From: Phnomibacter ginsenosidimutans
Lineage (GTDB): Bacteria; Bacteroidota; Bacteroidia; Chitinophagales; Chitinophagaceae
Direction: 5' to 3'
Assembly (NCBI RefSeq): GCF_009740285.1
Contig: NZ_CP046566.1
Location: 3,944,658-4,008,657, forward strand
Length of the DNA stretch: 64,000 nt
The notes beneath the pieces were generated by a model. The model saw only the letters and a program-made list of their open reading frames with translations. It ran no database searches and had not been told where the DNA came from. The translations under genes were made by a program, and so were the position numbers. Shown here in pieces: positions 46,230 to 55,454 of this stretch. Numbering within the stretch: position 1 is the first letter of the stretch; every line of letters starts with the position of its first letter.

Positions 46230-47672
46230 ATGTTTGTGCGAATGGTTTTATGGTGCTGTGTTTGGATGCTCTTGCCCTGTTGGGCCAAGTGCCAGCAGCT
46301 TCGCAATGCCGCCGCACTGCCCGACTCTTGCATTTCGCCCAACCTGCCCGATGGCAGTATTGACACCAGCCGCACTACCATTCGCAGCATCAGCGTCAGC
46401 GGCAATAAGGTAACCAAAGAACCCATTGTATTTCGGGAAGTAGTGCTGGCCTCCGGTCAAACCTATCACAATGCCGATTTGGAAAAACGCATTCGGCAAA
46501 CCCGGGAACAACTGATGAATACAGCGCTGTTTGTAACAGTAGATGTACAAAAAGTGCCCGCTGGCAATGGCTTTATCGACATCAACATAGCTGTAAGCGA
46601 ACGTTGGTATTTGTTTCCGCTTCCTTACTTCAAAGTAGTAGACCGCAACTGGAATGTGTGGGTAAATGAGTACAAAGCCAGCCTGGACAGAACATTGTTT
46701 GGCGTAAAAATTGCCCACAACAATACCACCGGCCGAAACGATAAAATGAATGTGTGGATTATTGGCGGCTATACACAACAGGTAGAGTTTAAATACCAGC
46801 TTCCGTATGTAGACAAGAAAATGGAAAAAGGATTTACGGTGGGCATGAGCTATGGCCGCAACCGCGAAATCAATTACGCTACCGATAGTAACAAGCAACA
46901 GTTTTTATCACTCTCCAAGTTTGGCAGAGATTACATCAAAGCAGAAGCTACTTTTTCGTACCGGAAAGGAAGCCAGAGAAGGTTTTACCTCCGTTCGGTT
47001 TTTGGTTGGGAAAAAATTGACACGGCATTTTTCAACCTAAATCCCAAATACCTCAATGGCCGCTTATCTGCTACCTATCTGGATGTAATGGCCAATTATC
47101 AGTATTTCAATGTCGATTACATTCCGTTTCCGCTTCGTGGCTGGATGATTGATGTGTATGCTACGCATCGTTTTTCGAAGGCCCTGGGCATGACGCAAAT
47201 TGGAGGGAGGGCATTGGCCACCTGGGAATTTTTACCCAAAACATACATCAACTTTCAATCGGTTGTGGCATTGTCTACCCCACGCAACCAGCCCTATTAC
47301 AACACCCGCATGATGGGCTACGGCAGCATGTACATGCAAGGGCTTGAGTACAATGTGGTAGACGGGACATTTGGTGTAATGGGTAGAACCACATTGCGCA
47401 AAAAACTATTTACAGCTACTTTTAAAGGACCAGAAAAATGGAAAACCTACAGCAGAATTCCATTCACTTTTTACCTGAAAGGATATGGCAATTTGGGTTA
47501 TGTGTATCATGAAAATCCGGGCAAAACCAACTTCATGAACAACCGGCTGCTTCGCACCGCAGGCATGGGTTTAGAAATTGCCACCATTTACGATGCCGTA
47601 CTCAAACTGGAATACAGTTTTAATCAGTTTGGCCAAAGTGGATTTTTCCTGCACACTGCCGCCGACTTTTAA
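46230..47672 (+). CDS. Outer-membrane protein with POTRA domain (BamA/TamA-like)
   Basis: 480 residues. A signal peptide (about 1-20) is followed by a POTRA domain (about 50-125: TTIRSISVSGNKVTKEPIVFREVVL) and a C-terminal beta-barrel ending in Phe. It resembles BamA/TamA surface-antigen proteins but has a single POTRA and is shorter than BamA (about 800). Likely an accessory assembly factor or surface protein. It sits 60 bp upstream of nadK. Confidence 0.8.
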   Translation: MFVRMVLWCCVWMLLPCWAKCQQLRNAAALPDSCISPNLPDGSIDTSRTTIRSISVSGNKVTKEPIVFREVVLASGQTYHNADLEKRIRQTREQLMNTALFVTVDVQKVPAGNGFIDINIAVSERWYLFPLPYFKVVDRNWNVWVNEYKASLDRTLFGVKIAHNNTTGRNDKMNVWIIGGYTQQVEFKYQLPYVDKKMEKGFTVGMSYGRNREINYATDSNKQQFLSLSKFGRDYIKAEATFSYRKGSQRRFYLRSVFGWEKIDTAFFNLNPKYLNGRLSATYLDVMANYQYFNVDYIPFPLRGWMIDVYATHRFSKALGMTQIGGRALATWEFLPKTYINFQSVVALSTPRNQPYYNTRMMGYGSMYMQGLEYNVVDGTFGVMGRTTLRKKLFTATFKGPEKWKTYSRIPFTFYLKGYGNLGYVYHENPGKTNFMNNRLLRTAGMGLEIATIYDAVLKLEYSFNQFGQSGFFLHTAADF

Positions 47673-47732
47673 TCATAAGCCAGTAGCTTTATCTTAAGTT
47701 GCAGGCCACAAAATCTATTTTGGAAAACCAAC

Positions 47733-48611
47733 ATGAAAGTTGCCATTTATAGCCGTGGGCTCGAAGCGGATCATCTGGTGCATTTTGAATGGTTGCTGCA
47801 AGAGCTTACGTTGCACAAAGCTGATATTTTACTCTATCAATCGCTGGCCAATACAGATGTGTATACCTTTTTGCACAAATACAGCTTCGATGTATTTGTG
47901 CAAGACACCGACCTTGACGAAAGCGTAGACTGTGTGGTAAGCCTAGGTGGCGATGGCACCGTACTCGACTCCGCCATACTCATTCGTGACAAAGGAATCC
48001 CCCTGTTGGGCATCAACTTTGGCAGGCTTGGCTTTTTGGCAACACTGGGTAAAGAAGCCTTAAAAGAAGCCGTAGATGCATTGATAAACCGCAGCTACCA
48101 CATTGATCAGCGCACCCTCATACATGTAGACTCCGATGTACCACTCTTTGCAAATGCGCCCTTTGCACTCAACGAGTTTGTGCTGCATAAAAGAGACTTT
48201 TCGCCCATGATAAAAATTCATACCTATCTCAATGGAGAATTTTTAAATACCTACTGGGCCGATGGTGTAATTGTAGCCACGCCAACAGGTAGTACCGGCT
48301 ACAATCTGAGCAGCAACGGGCCTATCGTATTTCCTGAAAGCAAATCGCTGGTGATTACCCCCATTGCACCGCACAACCTCAATGTGCGTAGCATAATTGT
48401 ACCCGACGACAACATTGTAAGCTTTGAAGTAGAAGGCCGTGCCGAAAACTTTATGTGTGCCATGGATGCCCGCAGAGAAGTGGTGAACATAAAAACGCAG
48501 GTAGCCGTTCGAAAAGAATCTTTCACCATGGGCCTTGTAAGGTTGAGTGAAAATACCTTTTTGGAAACCCTGCGAAAAAAACTGGCATGGGGATTGGATA
48601 TCAGAAACTGA
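47733..48611 (+). CDS. nadK: NAD kinase
   Basis: 292 residues. The GGDGT motif (SLGGDGTVLDSA) and the NFGRLGFLA loop are conserved, and TPTGSTGYNLSSNGP forms the NAD-binding region. It phosphorylates NAD to NADP. In the usual Bacteroidota order it is next to the DUF6089 gene, as here. Confidence 0.96.
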   Translation: MKVAIYSRGLEADHLVHFEWLLQELTLHKADILLYQSLANTDVYTFLHKYSFDVFVQDTDLDESVDCVVSLGGDGTVLDSAILIRDKGIPLLGINFGRLGFLATLGKEALKEAVDALINRSYHIDQRTLIHVDSDVPLFANAPFALNEFVLHKRDFSPMIKIHTYLNGEFLNTYWADGVIVATPTGSTGYNLSSNGPIVFPESKSLVITPIAPHNLNVRSIIVPDDNIVSFEVEGRAENFMCAMDARREVVNIKTQVAVRKESFTMGLVRLSENTFLETLRKKLAWGLDIRN

Positions 48612-48740
48612 CCTGTTATAAATTACACGGCAACATATTTATGCACCCCACCGTATAATTGTGGCATAACTCCCATTTTGCCACACATACCAAAATGGGT
48701 TTGCAAACGTTTTATTGAGGTACCCCGTTATTTTGTATTC

Positions 48741-49589
48741 ATGAAAAAATGGCTAATCGCATCGTTACTGCTTGCGGCTACATTACCCGGCAAAAGTCAG
48801 TTGTATGAATCAACTGTGCTCAACGGAGAGTTTGGCGTAGCGGTAGGTGCTGCACACTACTTTGGCGACCTCAATACCAGAGCCAGCCTCCGCCGTCCCA
48901 AACCTGCTTTCTCTTTGCTGTTTAGAAAACAGTTTGGCAAATACATCGCCCTACGCCTACAAGGTACCTATGCAAGATTGGGTTTCAGCGATGTGTACAG
49001 CAAAAACAATACCCAGCGTACCCGCAACCTCAGCTTCAACAGCGATGTGTTTGAACTGGCACTCATGGGCGATTTCAATTTCTTCCGGTTCATTCCCGGC
49101 GAAAGAGACTACAATTTCACACCGTATGTAACCATGGGGGCAGGCTTTTTTACCTACGACCCCTATGCCTACCTCGGTGGCGAAAAATATTTCCTGCGAC
49201 CTCTTGGCACCGAAGGTCAGGGCTCAGCACTCTACCCCGACCGCAAGCCTTACAGCAGCATGGCCGTTTGCTTTCCGGTAGGTTTCGGCATCAAGTACAA
49301 CATTTCGCCCCGTACCAATCTTACATTTGAGATAACCCATCGTTTTACCAATACCGATTATCTGGATGATGTAAGTGGCACTTACGCCGGTTCGGCTGCT
49401 TTTCCTAACCTGCCCGATGGTAGTTCATCTCCTGCGTTTTTGCTACAAGACCGTAGCTACGAACTGGGAGCTCCCATTGGCCTGGCAGGCAGACAGCGGG
49501 GCAATAGTTTGCAAAAAGACCAATTCATTACTGCACAAATTGGTATTACGTTTAACCTTACTTCTTATCGTTGCCCTACGGCTTACTAA
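48741..49589 (+). CDS. DUF6089 family protein
   Basis: 282 residues with a signal peptide (LPGKSQ) and a beta-barrel-like sequence: GAAHYFGDLNTR near the N-terminus, and IGITFNLTSYRCP near the C-terminus. DUF6089 proteins are outer-membrane barrels often found between nadK and the isoprenyl-transferase gene; here neither uppS nor bamA follows. Start at the ATG at 48741. Confidence 0.83.
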   Translation: MKKWLIASLLLAATLPGKSQLYESTVLNGEFGVAVGAAHYFGDLNTRASLRRPKPAFSLLFRKQFGKYIALRLQGTYARLGFSDVYSKNNTQRTRNLSFNSDVFELALMGDFNFFRFIPGERDYNFTPYVTMGAGFFTYDPYAYLGGEKYFLRPLGTEGQGSALYPDRKPYSSMAVCFPVGFGIKYNISPRTNLTFEITHRFTNTDYLDDVSGTYAGSAAFPNLPDGSSSPAFLLQDRSYELGAPIGLAGRQRGNSLQKDQFITAQIGITFNLTSYRCPTAY

Positions 49590-49631
49590 GCTTGCAGCGG
49601 CTACATTTTTCCTTTATAACCTAGAATAGAA

Positions 49632-49655
49632 AAGGCCCACCGTTTGGTGGGCCTT
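49632..49655. terminator. Bidirectional terminator
   Basis: AAGGCCCACC (49632-49641) pairs with GGTGGGCCTT (49646-49655). It lies between the DUF6089 gene and the convergent tsf gene. Confidence 0.85.
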
Positions 49656-49696
49656 CCTTATGGTATGCACTGTTGGGCAGTGCAAGTTATCGGTGA

Positions 49697-50527
49697 TTAT
49701 CCCAGCGCTACACGCTTAAAGCCGAGCACCTGTACATTGCTGCCCAGGTATTCTGCTACGGTTTTGCTGCTGTCTTTTACAAAAGGCTGTTGCATCAACG
49801 TATTTTCTTTAAAGAAAGCATTGAGTTTACCTTCGGCAATTTTTGCAATCATTTCCTCAGGCTTACCGGCCATTTTAGGATCGTTCTTCATTTGATCGAT
49901 CACAATAGCACGTTCACGTTCGATGGTTTCGGCAGATACACTTGAAGCATCAACGGCCAGTGGGTTCATGGCAGCAATTTGCATCGCTACGTCTTTACCT
50001 GCATCAGCAGCTGCTGTGCTCAGGCCTACCAATACGCCCATGCGGTATGCACCGTGGATGTAAGAGGCTACGTATTCAGCGTCTACACGCTCAAACTTGC
50101 TGATACCGATTTTTTCGCCGATAGAAGCCAGTTTGTCGTTGATGAGTTCAGCAACCTTAGTACCGTTTACACTTACTTCAGCCAGTTCTTCAGCGCTTTT
50201 TACGTTGTTGGCAATAGCAGCGTCGGCAATGCTTTGTGCAAAGGCAACGAAGTCAGCATTCTTAGATACGAAGTCAGTTTCGCAGCTGATATACACGGCA
50301 ATACCGGTTTTGTTGTCGGCAGTGGTTTGTGCAATTACTACACCTTCTTTGGCTTCGCGGTCGCTACGCTTGGCAGCAATCTTCTGGCCTTGCTTACGCA
50401 ACCAGTCGATGGCAGCTTCGAAGTCGCCGTTGGTTTCAGTCAGCGCTTTGCGGCAATCCATCATACCGGCACCAGTAGCCTGACGGAGTTTATTAATATC
50501 AGCAGCGGTAATTGTTACAGTTGACAT
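49697..50527 (-). CDS. tsf: Translation elongation factor Ts
   Basis: 276 residues from the ATG at 50527. The N-terminal UBA-like domain with RQATGAGMMDCRKAL and the EF-Tu-contacting CETDFVSKN are present, and the protein ends with a coiled region and VQVLGFKRVALG. It recycles EF-Tu-GDP to EF-Tu-GTP. It is the last gene of the rplM-rpsI-rpsB-tsf cluster, and pyrH is elsewhere in the window rather than next to it. Confidence 0.96.
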   Translation of the reverse strand: MSTVTITAADINKLRQATGAGMMDCRKALTETNGDFEAAIDWLRKQGQKIAAKRSDREAKEGVVIAQTTADNKTGIAVYISCETDFVSKNADFVAFAQSIADAAIANNVKSAEELAEVSVNGTKVAELINDKLASIGEKIGISKFERVDAEYVASYIHGAYRMGVLVGLSTAAADAGKDVAMQIAAMNPLAVDASSVSAETIERERAIVIDQMKNDPKMAGKPEEMIAKIAEGKLNAFFKENTLMQQPFVKDSSKTVAEYLGSNVQVLGFKRVALG

Positions 50528-50755
50528 ATGAGTTGAATTTGAAAATTTGACAAGGTGAAAATGTGAAAATGAAGCATCCGTTAGGTTGCGCATTTCCATT
50601 TTTCAAAACAAGTGCATGGTCGTTATTAAACATGCTCCGGTGCGATACCCAAAGTTCGTTTGGTAGCAGCGCAAACCGGAGCAGGTTTTATTATGGTTTC
50701 ATTAAGTACAACATTTGATGCAGCCTAATGAATGAAGCCCATGGGCTACCGGACA

Positions 50756-51664
50756 TTAGCGGCCACCACCGGCTGGCTTACGACCACCGCCGCCAGCATT
50801 GGCTACACGGCGACGGGGAGCACCACCAGGACCACCAGCAGTATTGCTGTTGCCGCCACGGCCACCACGGCCGCCACGACCAGCACGGTCACGGTCTTCA
50901 CCACCTTCTTCGGCATCAAAACGAGCTGAAGCTTCGGTTACTTCTTCTTCAGTATCCTCGTCTTTAGCAGCCTGACGCTCAGCCAAACCTTCGGCAATTG
51001 CAGCAGTGAGGTAGTTTACGATGATAGCGATAGACTTGGTAGCGTCATCGTTGGCAGGAACGGCGAAGTCTACTTTGTTGGGATCGCAGTTGGTATCTAC
51101 CATACCGAGGGTAGTGATACCGAGGCGACGGGCTTCAGCCAAAGCGATGTGCTCGTGGCCAATGTCAACCAGAAACAGGGCAGCAGGAATGCGGCTCATG
51201 TTGGCAATACCACCGAGTACTTTTTCCATTTTGTCCTTATCACGGGTCAAAGTGAGGCGTTCTTTTTTGGTAATGCTTTCCAGTGTACCGTCGTTCAGCA
51301 TTTTTTCGATGCTCTGCATTTTCTTCACACTCTTACGTACGGTGTTGAAGTTGGTGAGCATACCACCCAACCAACGTTCAGTAACGTAAGGCATGTTTAC
51401 ACGCTGAGCACATTCTGTAACGATTTCTTTAGCCTGCTTTTTGGTAGCCACAAACATGATTTTCTTACCGCTCTTAGCAATTTGCTTGAGGGCGGCTGCA
51501 GATTCCTGCAAACCTTCTACTGTTTTGTTGAGGTCGATGATGTGGATGCCTTTCTTTTCGGCAAAAATGAACGGCAGCATTTTGGGGTTCCACTTCTTCT
51601 TGAGGTGACCAAAGTGTACACCTGCATCGAGAAGCTGCTGCTGGAGAGAAGTATTTTGTTCCAT
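50756..51664 (-). CDS. rpsB: 30S ribosomal protein S2 with a Gly/Arg-rich tail
   Basis: 302 residues from the ATG at 51664. The S2 core (about 1-230) has VHFGHLKKKWNPKM and TNFNTVRKS. The C-terminal ~65 residues form an unusual acidic then RGG/GGR-rich tail (AGRGGRGGRGGN and later GGGGRKPAGGGR). The tail is low in complexity and probably disordered; it is not part of the known ribosomal fold. Confidence 0.95.
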   Translation of the reverse strand: MEQNTSLQQQLLDAGVHFGHLKKKWNPKMLPFIFAEKKGIHIIDLNKTVEGLQESAAALKQIAKSGKKIMFVATKKQAKEIVTECAQRVNMPYVTERWLGGMLTNFNTVRKSVKKMQSIEKMLNDGTLESITKKERLTLTRDKDKMEKVLGGIANMSRIPAALFLVDIGHEHIALAEARRLGITTLGMVDTNCDPNKVDFAVPANDDATKSIAIIVNYLTAAIAEGLAERQAAKDEDTEEEVTEASARFDAEEGGEDRDRAGRGGRGGRGGNSNTAGGPGGAPRRRVANAGGGGRKPAGGGR

Positions 51665-51759
51665 GAGAATGTCTTGTTTGTTGTTTGTAGTTTTTTGTTT
51701 GTTGTTGGTTTGTGCCATTTGGATAACCAATAACAACAAACCAAAAACCAAAAACGGAA

Positions 51760-52149
51760 TTAGCGTTTAGAGAACTGGAAGCTCTTACGTGCTTTCTTCT
51801 TACCAGGTTTTTTACGTTCTACAGCACGTGGGTCGCGGGTCAGCAGGCCAGCGGCTTTCAGTGCAGGGCGGAACTCTGGGTTTACTTCGATGAGGGCACG
51901 GGCAATACCGAGCTTGGTAGCTTCGGCCTGACCTTTGATACCACCACCAGCAGCGTTTACTTTCACATCGTACTTGTCGATGCCTTCAACGGTTTTCAAT
52001 GGCAGTTCTACCTGATTTTGCAGGTATACCAGTGGGAAATACACTTTGTAATCCTTGTCGTTTACAGTGATAGCGCCGCTACCCTTGGTCAGAAATACGC
52101 GGGTAACCGCTTCTTTCCTACGACCCAATGCATTTTTTTGCTTTTCCAT
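51760..52149 (-). CDS. rpsI: 30S ribosomal protein S9
   Basis: 129 residues. S9 marks are GRRKEAVTRVFL, GGGIKGQAEATKLGIARAL, and a basic C-terminal tail ending KARKSFQFSKR whose last Lys-Arg contacts the P-site tRNA. It lies between rplM and rpsB. Confidence 0.97.
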   Translation of the reverse strand: MEKQKNALGRRKEAVTRVFLTKGSGAITVNDKDYKVYFPLVYLQNQVELPLKTVEGIDKYDVKVNAAGGGIKGQAEATKLGIARALIEVNPEFRPALKAAGLLTRDPRAVERKKPGKKKARKSFQFSKR

Positions 52150-52212
52150 TTATTTGGAATTTGAGATTGTAATGTGGTAAAATCCTATCGCCCCTGTGGG
52201 CATTAGGGGTTG

Positions 52213-52655
52213 TTAGAATTTCGGATCTTTTGGTTGCTGCGCAGTGTGCGGATGCTGTGTGCCAGCATATACAAACAGCTTCTTCACCATTTTGCGACCC
52301 AAACGGTTTTTGGGGAGCATGCCTTTACGGCACGTTCAACAATTACTTCGGGGCGACGCTTCAGCAAATCTTTCGCAGCTTCTTCTTTGAGACCGCCGGG
52401 ATAACCGCTGAAATTCTGGTACATCTTGTCTTCAAACTTGTTGCCGGTAAAAACCACCTTATCGGCGTTGATAACAATCACGTAGTCACCAGTGTCTACG
52501 TGTGGAGTGTATGAGGCCTTGTGCTTGCCACGCAGTACGGCGGCAATACGGGCACACATACGTCCTACGGTTTGATTGGTACCGTCTACAACGAACCACT
52601 GACGCTGTACGGTAGCCGCATTCGCATGCTTTGTAGTGAAATGTAACTTGCTCAT
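52213..52655 (-). CDS. rplM: 50S ribosomal protein L13, one-base frameshift
   Basis: The N-terminal two-thirds is normal L13 ([31 protein letters not shown]). The frame then ends early at 52284 as [11 protein letters not shown]. Adding one base at 52322-52323 (GTAAAG-G-GC) gives [19 protein letters not shown] and continues to [10 protein letters not shown] and a stop at 52213; about 147 residues, the usual size. L13 is essential and made once per genome, so the break is almost surely a base error in the assembly. Confidence 0.92.
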
Positions 52656-52719
52656 TCTTGTTTTTTTATATTGGATAGTGTCGCCATCCCGTACACCATC
52701 CGGTTTACAAATTGGGCCG

Positions 52720-52751
52720 CAAAGGTATCAGGAACAACAGCAAATAGCCAA
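52720..52751 (-). promoter_or_regulatory. Promoter of the rplM-rpsI-rpsB-tsf cluster
   Basis: On the minus strand, a -7 box TACCTTTG (52720-52727) fits the Bacteroidota consensus TAnnTTTG exactly. A TTG (52749-52751) lies 21 bp upstream as the -33 element. The 5' leader to the rplM ATG is about 65 nt and ends in an A-rich stretch. Confidence 0.65.
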
Positions 52752-52915
52752 AGCTTTACAGGTGTTTTTTACAAGCACCTATTACAACACATTGATTTTC
52801 AATAAAAGTTTTTACTGCATTTTTACAACGATAGCTGAAAGTGGCCGCTGACAAGGCTTTTGAGGCAGCGAAATGCCGAAAGGCTTATGCCTGCAATGTT
52901 TGCGGCGATGGTTGT

Positions 52916-53488
52916 TTACAATCTTATTCCATCCAGCATCCGCATTTCACCCGGCTGCAGGCCCTCAATAGTAAGCCTGCCCTGACGCCAGCGTACCAGC
53001 CGGAGGGTAGGAAAACCCACAGCGGCCGTCATGCGGCGTACCTGCCGGTTTTTGCCTTCGGTAATGGTCAGGCTGATCCAGCTGGTGGGAATACTGGCCC
53101 GGTAGCGGATGGGGGGATGCCGCTCCGGCATGTTGGGCTCTGCAGGCAGCAGCCTTGCTTTGGCTGGCAGGGTGTGGTAGGTTTTGCCATCAATAGAAAT
53201 GAGTACCCCTTTTTCCAGCTGTTGCAAAGCTTCATCAGTTATCTGACCTTCTACCTGCACCCAGTATTCTTTTTCGGTTTTGGTGCTGGGGTGCAGCAGT
53301 TGCTGGTTGAGGCGTTTGTCGTTGGTGAGCAGCAGCAGGCCCTCGCTGTCATAATCGAGCCGGCCCACAGGATACACATCTTGCTCCACCGCAAAAAAAT
53401 CCTTCAGCGTTTGCTTGCCTTCCACCGGGCTAAACTGACTCATAACCTGAAAAGGCTTGTAGATGAGGTAGTATTTGAGTTTGGGCAT
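52916..53488 (-). CDS. rluE: 23S rRNA pseudouridine synthase, RluE-like
   Basis: 190 residues of the RsuA/RluE type without an S4 domain. It starts MPKLKYYLIYKPF, has the catalytic Asp motif PVGRLDYDSEGLLLLTND, and NRQVRRMTAAVGFPTLRLVR near the end. It makes a pseudouridine in 23S rRNA (or 16S rRNA, if RsuA-like). It stands alone, followed by a repeat-rich gap. Confidence 0.87.
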   Translation of the reverse strand: MPKLKYYLIYKPFQVMSQFSPVEGKQTLKDFFAVEQDVYPVGRLDYDSEGLLLLTNDKRLNQQLLHPSTKTEKEYWVQVEGQITDEALQQLEKGVLISIDGKTYHTLPAKARLLPAEPNMPERHPPIRYRASIPTSWISLTITEGKNRQVRRMTAAVGFPTLRLVRWRQGRLTIEGLQPGEMRMLDGIRL

Positions 53489-53494
53489 AAACTA

Positions 53495-53720
53495 GTTTTT
53501 GAACAACCAAGACACGAGGATACACAAAGGAAAACGAAGAAATAGTATCGCTAAGCAGCAAAGAAGCTAAGAAGAAAGATAATTGACTCTGTTGTTGTTG
53601 AAATCAAATCAGGCAGTAGCCACATTGGCACATTTTCAAATTTGCTCATCTTCACATTCCCTTTTCATAGTTTATTTGTTGTCCCATTAGCACATCAGCA
53701 CATTTACTCATTTTCACATC
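53495..53720. repeat. Word-like intergenic repeats (CACATTTTCA and TTTGTGT families)
   Basis: Reverse complement of a CCTTTGTGTATCCTCGTGTC-type string (about 53500-53570), then CACATTGGCACATTTTCAAA, CATCTTCACATT, TTAGCACATCAGCACATT and CATTTTCACATC in a row up to the start of the exonuclease gene. No ORF. Confidence 0.5.
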
Positions 53721-53725
53721 TATCT

Positions 53726-54496
53726 ATGCGTATCATATCCTACAACGTCAACGGTATTCGGGCGGCCATTAAAAAAGGCTTTCTCGACTGGCTGCAAACC
53801 GACCCCGCCGATATCATTTGCCTGCAGGAAACCAAAGCAGTGAAAGAAGATATTGACCACCGCACATTTACCGAGCTGGGCTACCATGATTATTGGTTTA
53901 GTGCCGAGAAGAAGGGATACAGCGGCGTGGCTATTCTCACCAAAAAGCCCGCCGACCAAGTACTGTATGGCAATGGCATTGCCCAAAGCGATGCAGAAGG
54001 CCGGGTGATACGGGCCGATTTTGGCGATGTGACCGTGGTGAACGCCTATTTTCCCAGCGGTACCAGCGGCGATGAAAGGCAAGCCTATAAATACGTGTGG
54101 CTCGATGAGTTTTTGGGGCATATCAATGACCTGCGCCAAAGCCGGCCGCAGTTGGTAATTACCGGCGATTACAACATTGCCCACCGCGAAATAGACATCC
54201 ACGACCCGAAGGGCAACAAAAAGTCAAGCGGCTTTTTACCAGAAGAACGAGCCTGGATGGACAAATGGCTATCGCATGATTTGATTGACACTTACCGTCA
54301 TTTGAACCCTGAGCAAACTGGTGCATATAGTTGGTGGAGCCAGCGCTTTCCGAGTGTGCGGCTCAACAACAAAGGCTGGCGCATCGATTACATTTCTGTA
54401 ACCGGCAATCTGGCGCCCCGCATCAAAGCCGCCGCTATTTACCCCGATGTAAAACACAGCGACCACTGCCCTGTGTATGTGGAGCTGGGTAAATGA
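53726..54496 (+). CDS. xth: Exodeoxyribonuclease III
   Basis: 256 residues. An ExoIII/AP-endonuclease fold: MRIISYNVNGIRAAI, the metal Glu in CLQETKA, GDYNIAHREIDIHDPK, and SDHCPV near the end. It nicks at abasic sites and trims 3' ends in base-excision repair. The start is the ATG at 53726. Confidence 0.94.
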   Translation: MRIISYNVNGIRAAIKKGFLDWLQTDPADIICLQETKAVKEDIDHRTFTELGYHDYWFSAEKKGYSGVAILTKKPADQVLYGNGIAQSDAEGRVIRADFGDVTVVNAYFPSGTSGDERQAYKYVWLDEFLGHINDLRQSRPQLVITGDYNIAHREIDIHDPKGNKKSSGFLPEERAWMDKWLSHDLIDTYRHLNPEQTGAYSWWSQRFPSVRLNNKGWRIDYISVTGNLAPRIKAAAIYPDVKHSDHCPVYVELGK

Positions 54497-54498
54497 TC

Positions 54499-54825
54499 GG
54501 ACGCGGATTTTTACGGATGGATACAGGATTTGCGCTGATGAATTATGTCTGAATTGATTCGCCGCAGATTCACGGATTATTCGGTTTTAAATTCACTCTG
54601 CAAAAACTTCGTGTTCCTTTGTGCCTTCTTAGCGCCTTGGTGGTTCAAAAATCTCCGTATTGGGACGCGGATTTTTACGGATGGATACAGGTTTTGCGCT
54701 GATGAATTATGTTTGGATTGATGCGCCGCAGATTCACGGGCTATTCGGTTTTAAATTCACTCTGCAAAAACTTCGTGTTCCTTTGTGCCTTCTTAGCGCC
54801 TTGGTGGTTCAAAAATCTCCGTATT
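54499..54825. repeat. Tandem duplication of a ~163-bp intergenic repeat
   Basis: Unit 1 is 54499-54661 and unit 2 is 54663-54825 (period 164), with only about half a dozen differences. Each unit contains GACGCGGATTTTTACGGATGG, GCCGCAGATTCACGG, and TTTGTGCCTTCTTAGCGCC-type strings. It has no real ORF; the reading frames across it are artefacts. It fills most of the 374-bp gap between the exonuclease and DUF4286 genes. Confidence 0.9.
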
Positions 54826-54870
54826 CGGCAAGTGCAATAAATACTCTCTCTTAAGCACATTTGTATTTCT

Positions 54871-55176
54871 ATGCTCATTTATAACGTCACCACCAAAGTA
54901 ACCTGGGCCATCCACCAAGACTGGCTGCAGTGGATGCAACAGGTACACATACCCGAAGTAATGGCCACGGGCTGCTTTAACCGTTTTCAAATGGTACGAC
55001 TATTGGAAACCGAGGACGAAGACGGCCCTACCTACGCCGTTCAGTACCACGCCGACAGCCACCAGCAATACGATACTTACATAGAAGTACATGCGCCTGC
55101 ACTGCGCCAAAGCAGCATGGAAAAATGGGGCAACCAGTTTATTTCCTTCCGCAGTTTGATGGAAATTGTGGCCTGA
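54871..55176 (+). CDS. DUF4286 family protein
   Basis: 101 residues, MLIYNVTTKVTWAIHQDWLQWM, with a compact alpha/beta (ferredoxin-like) pattern and a conserved VRLLETED segment. Small cytoplasmic Bacteroidota protein of unknown function. It follows the tandem repeat. Confidence 0.85.
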   Translation: MLIYNVTTKVTWAIHQDWLQWMQQVHIPEVMATGCFNRFQMVRLLETEDEDGPTYAVQYHADSHQQYDTYIEVHAPALRQSSMEKWGNQFISFRSLMEIVA

Positions 55177-55400
55177 TTGTGGAAAAGAATCAGCAGGGCT
55201 TTTTCGTTTTTGTAAATAGCATATGCCCTGAAACCTGCGCCAGCACTGCATTTCGTGAAACAAAACGCCGAAACCCTTGCCAGACAAGCATTTCAGCGTT
55301 TTTTGCTTTTTTTTGCCTCTAATTTTCATGACCACCAAAATCGGCGCAAACCCAATACTGACAAGGGTTTACGCAAACTAAATGTTGATAACTCAGGGTA

Positions 55401-55429
55401 TTGGCGGATAGTGGTACCTTCTATATTTG
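55401..55429 (+). promoter_or_regulatory. Promoter of the HU gene
   Basis: TTG at 55401-55403 and TATATTTG at 55422-55429, spaced by 18 bp, match the Bacteroidota -33/-7 consensus. The HU start codon is 26 bp downstream. Confidence 0.7.
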
Positions 55430-55454
55430 TTGCAGACAATTAAAAACTCATTTT

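Noticed and set aside
54660-54854. Open frames across the tandem repeat
   Set aside because: They arise from the repeat and have no homology-like features; the two units differ in ways that do not respect codons.
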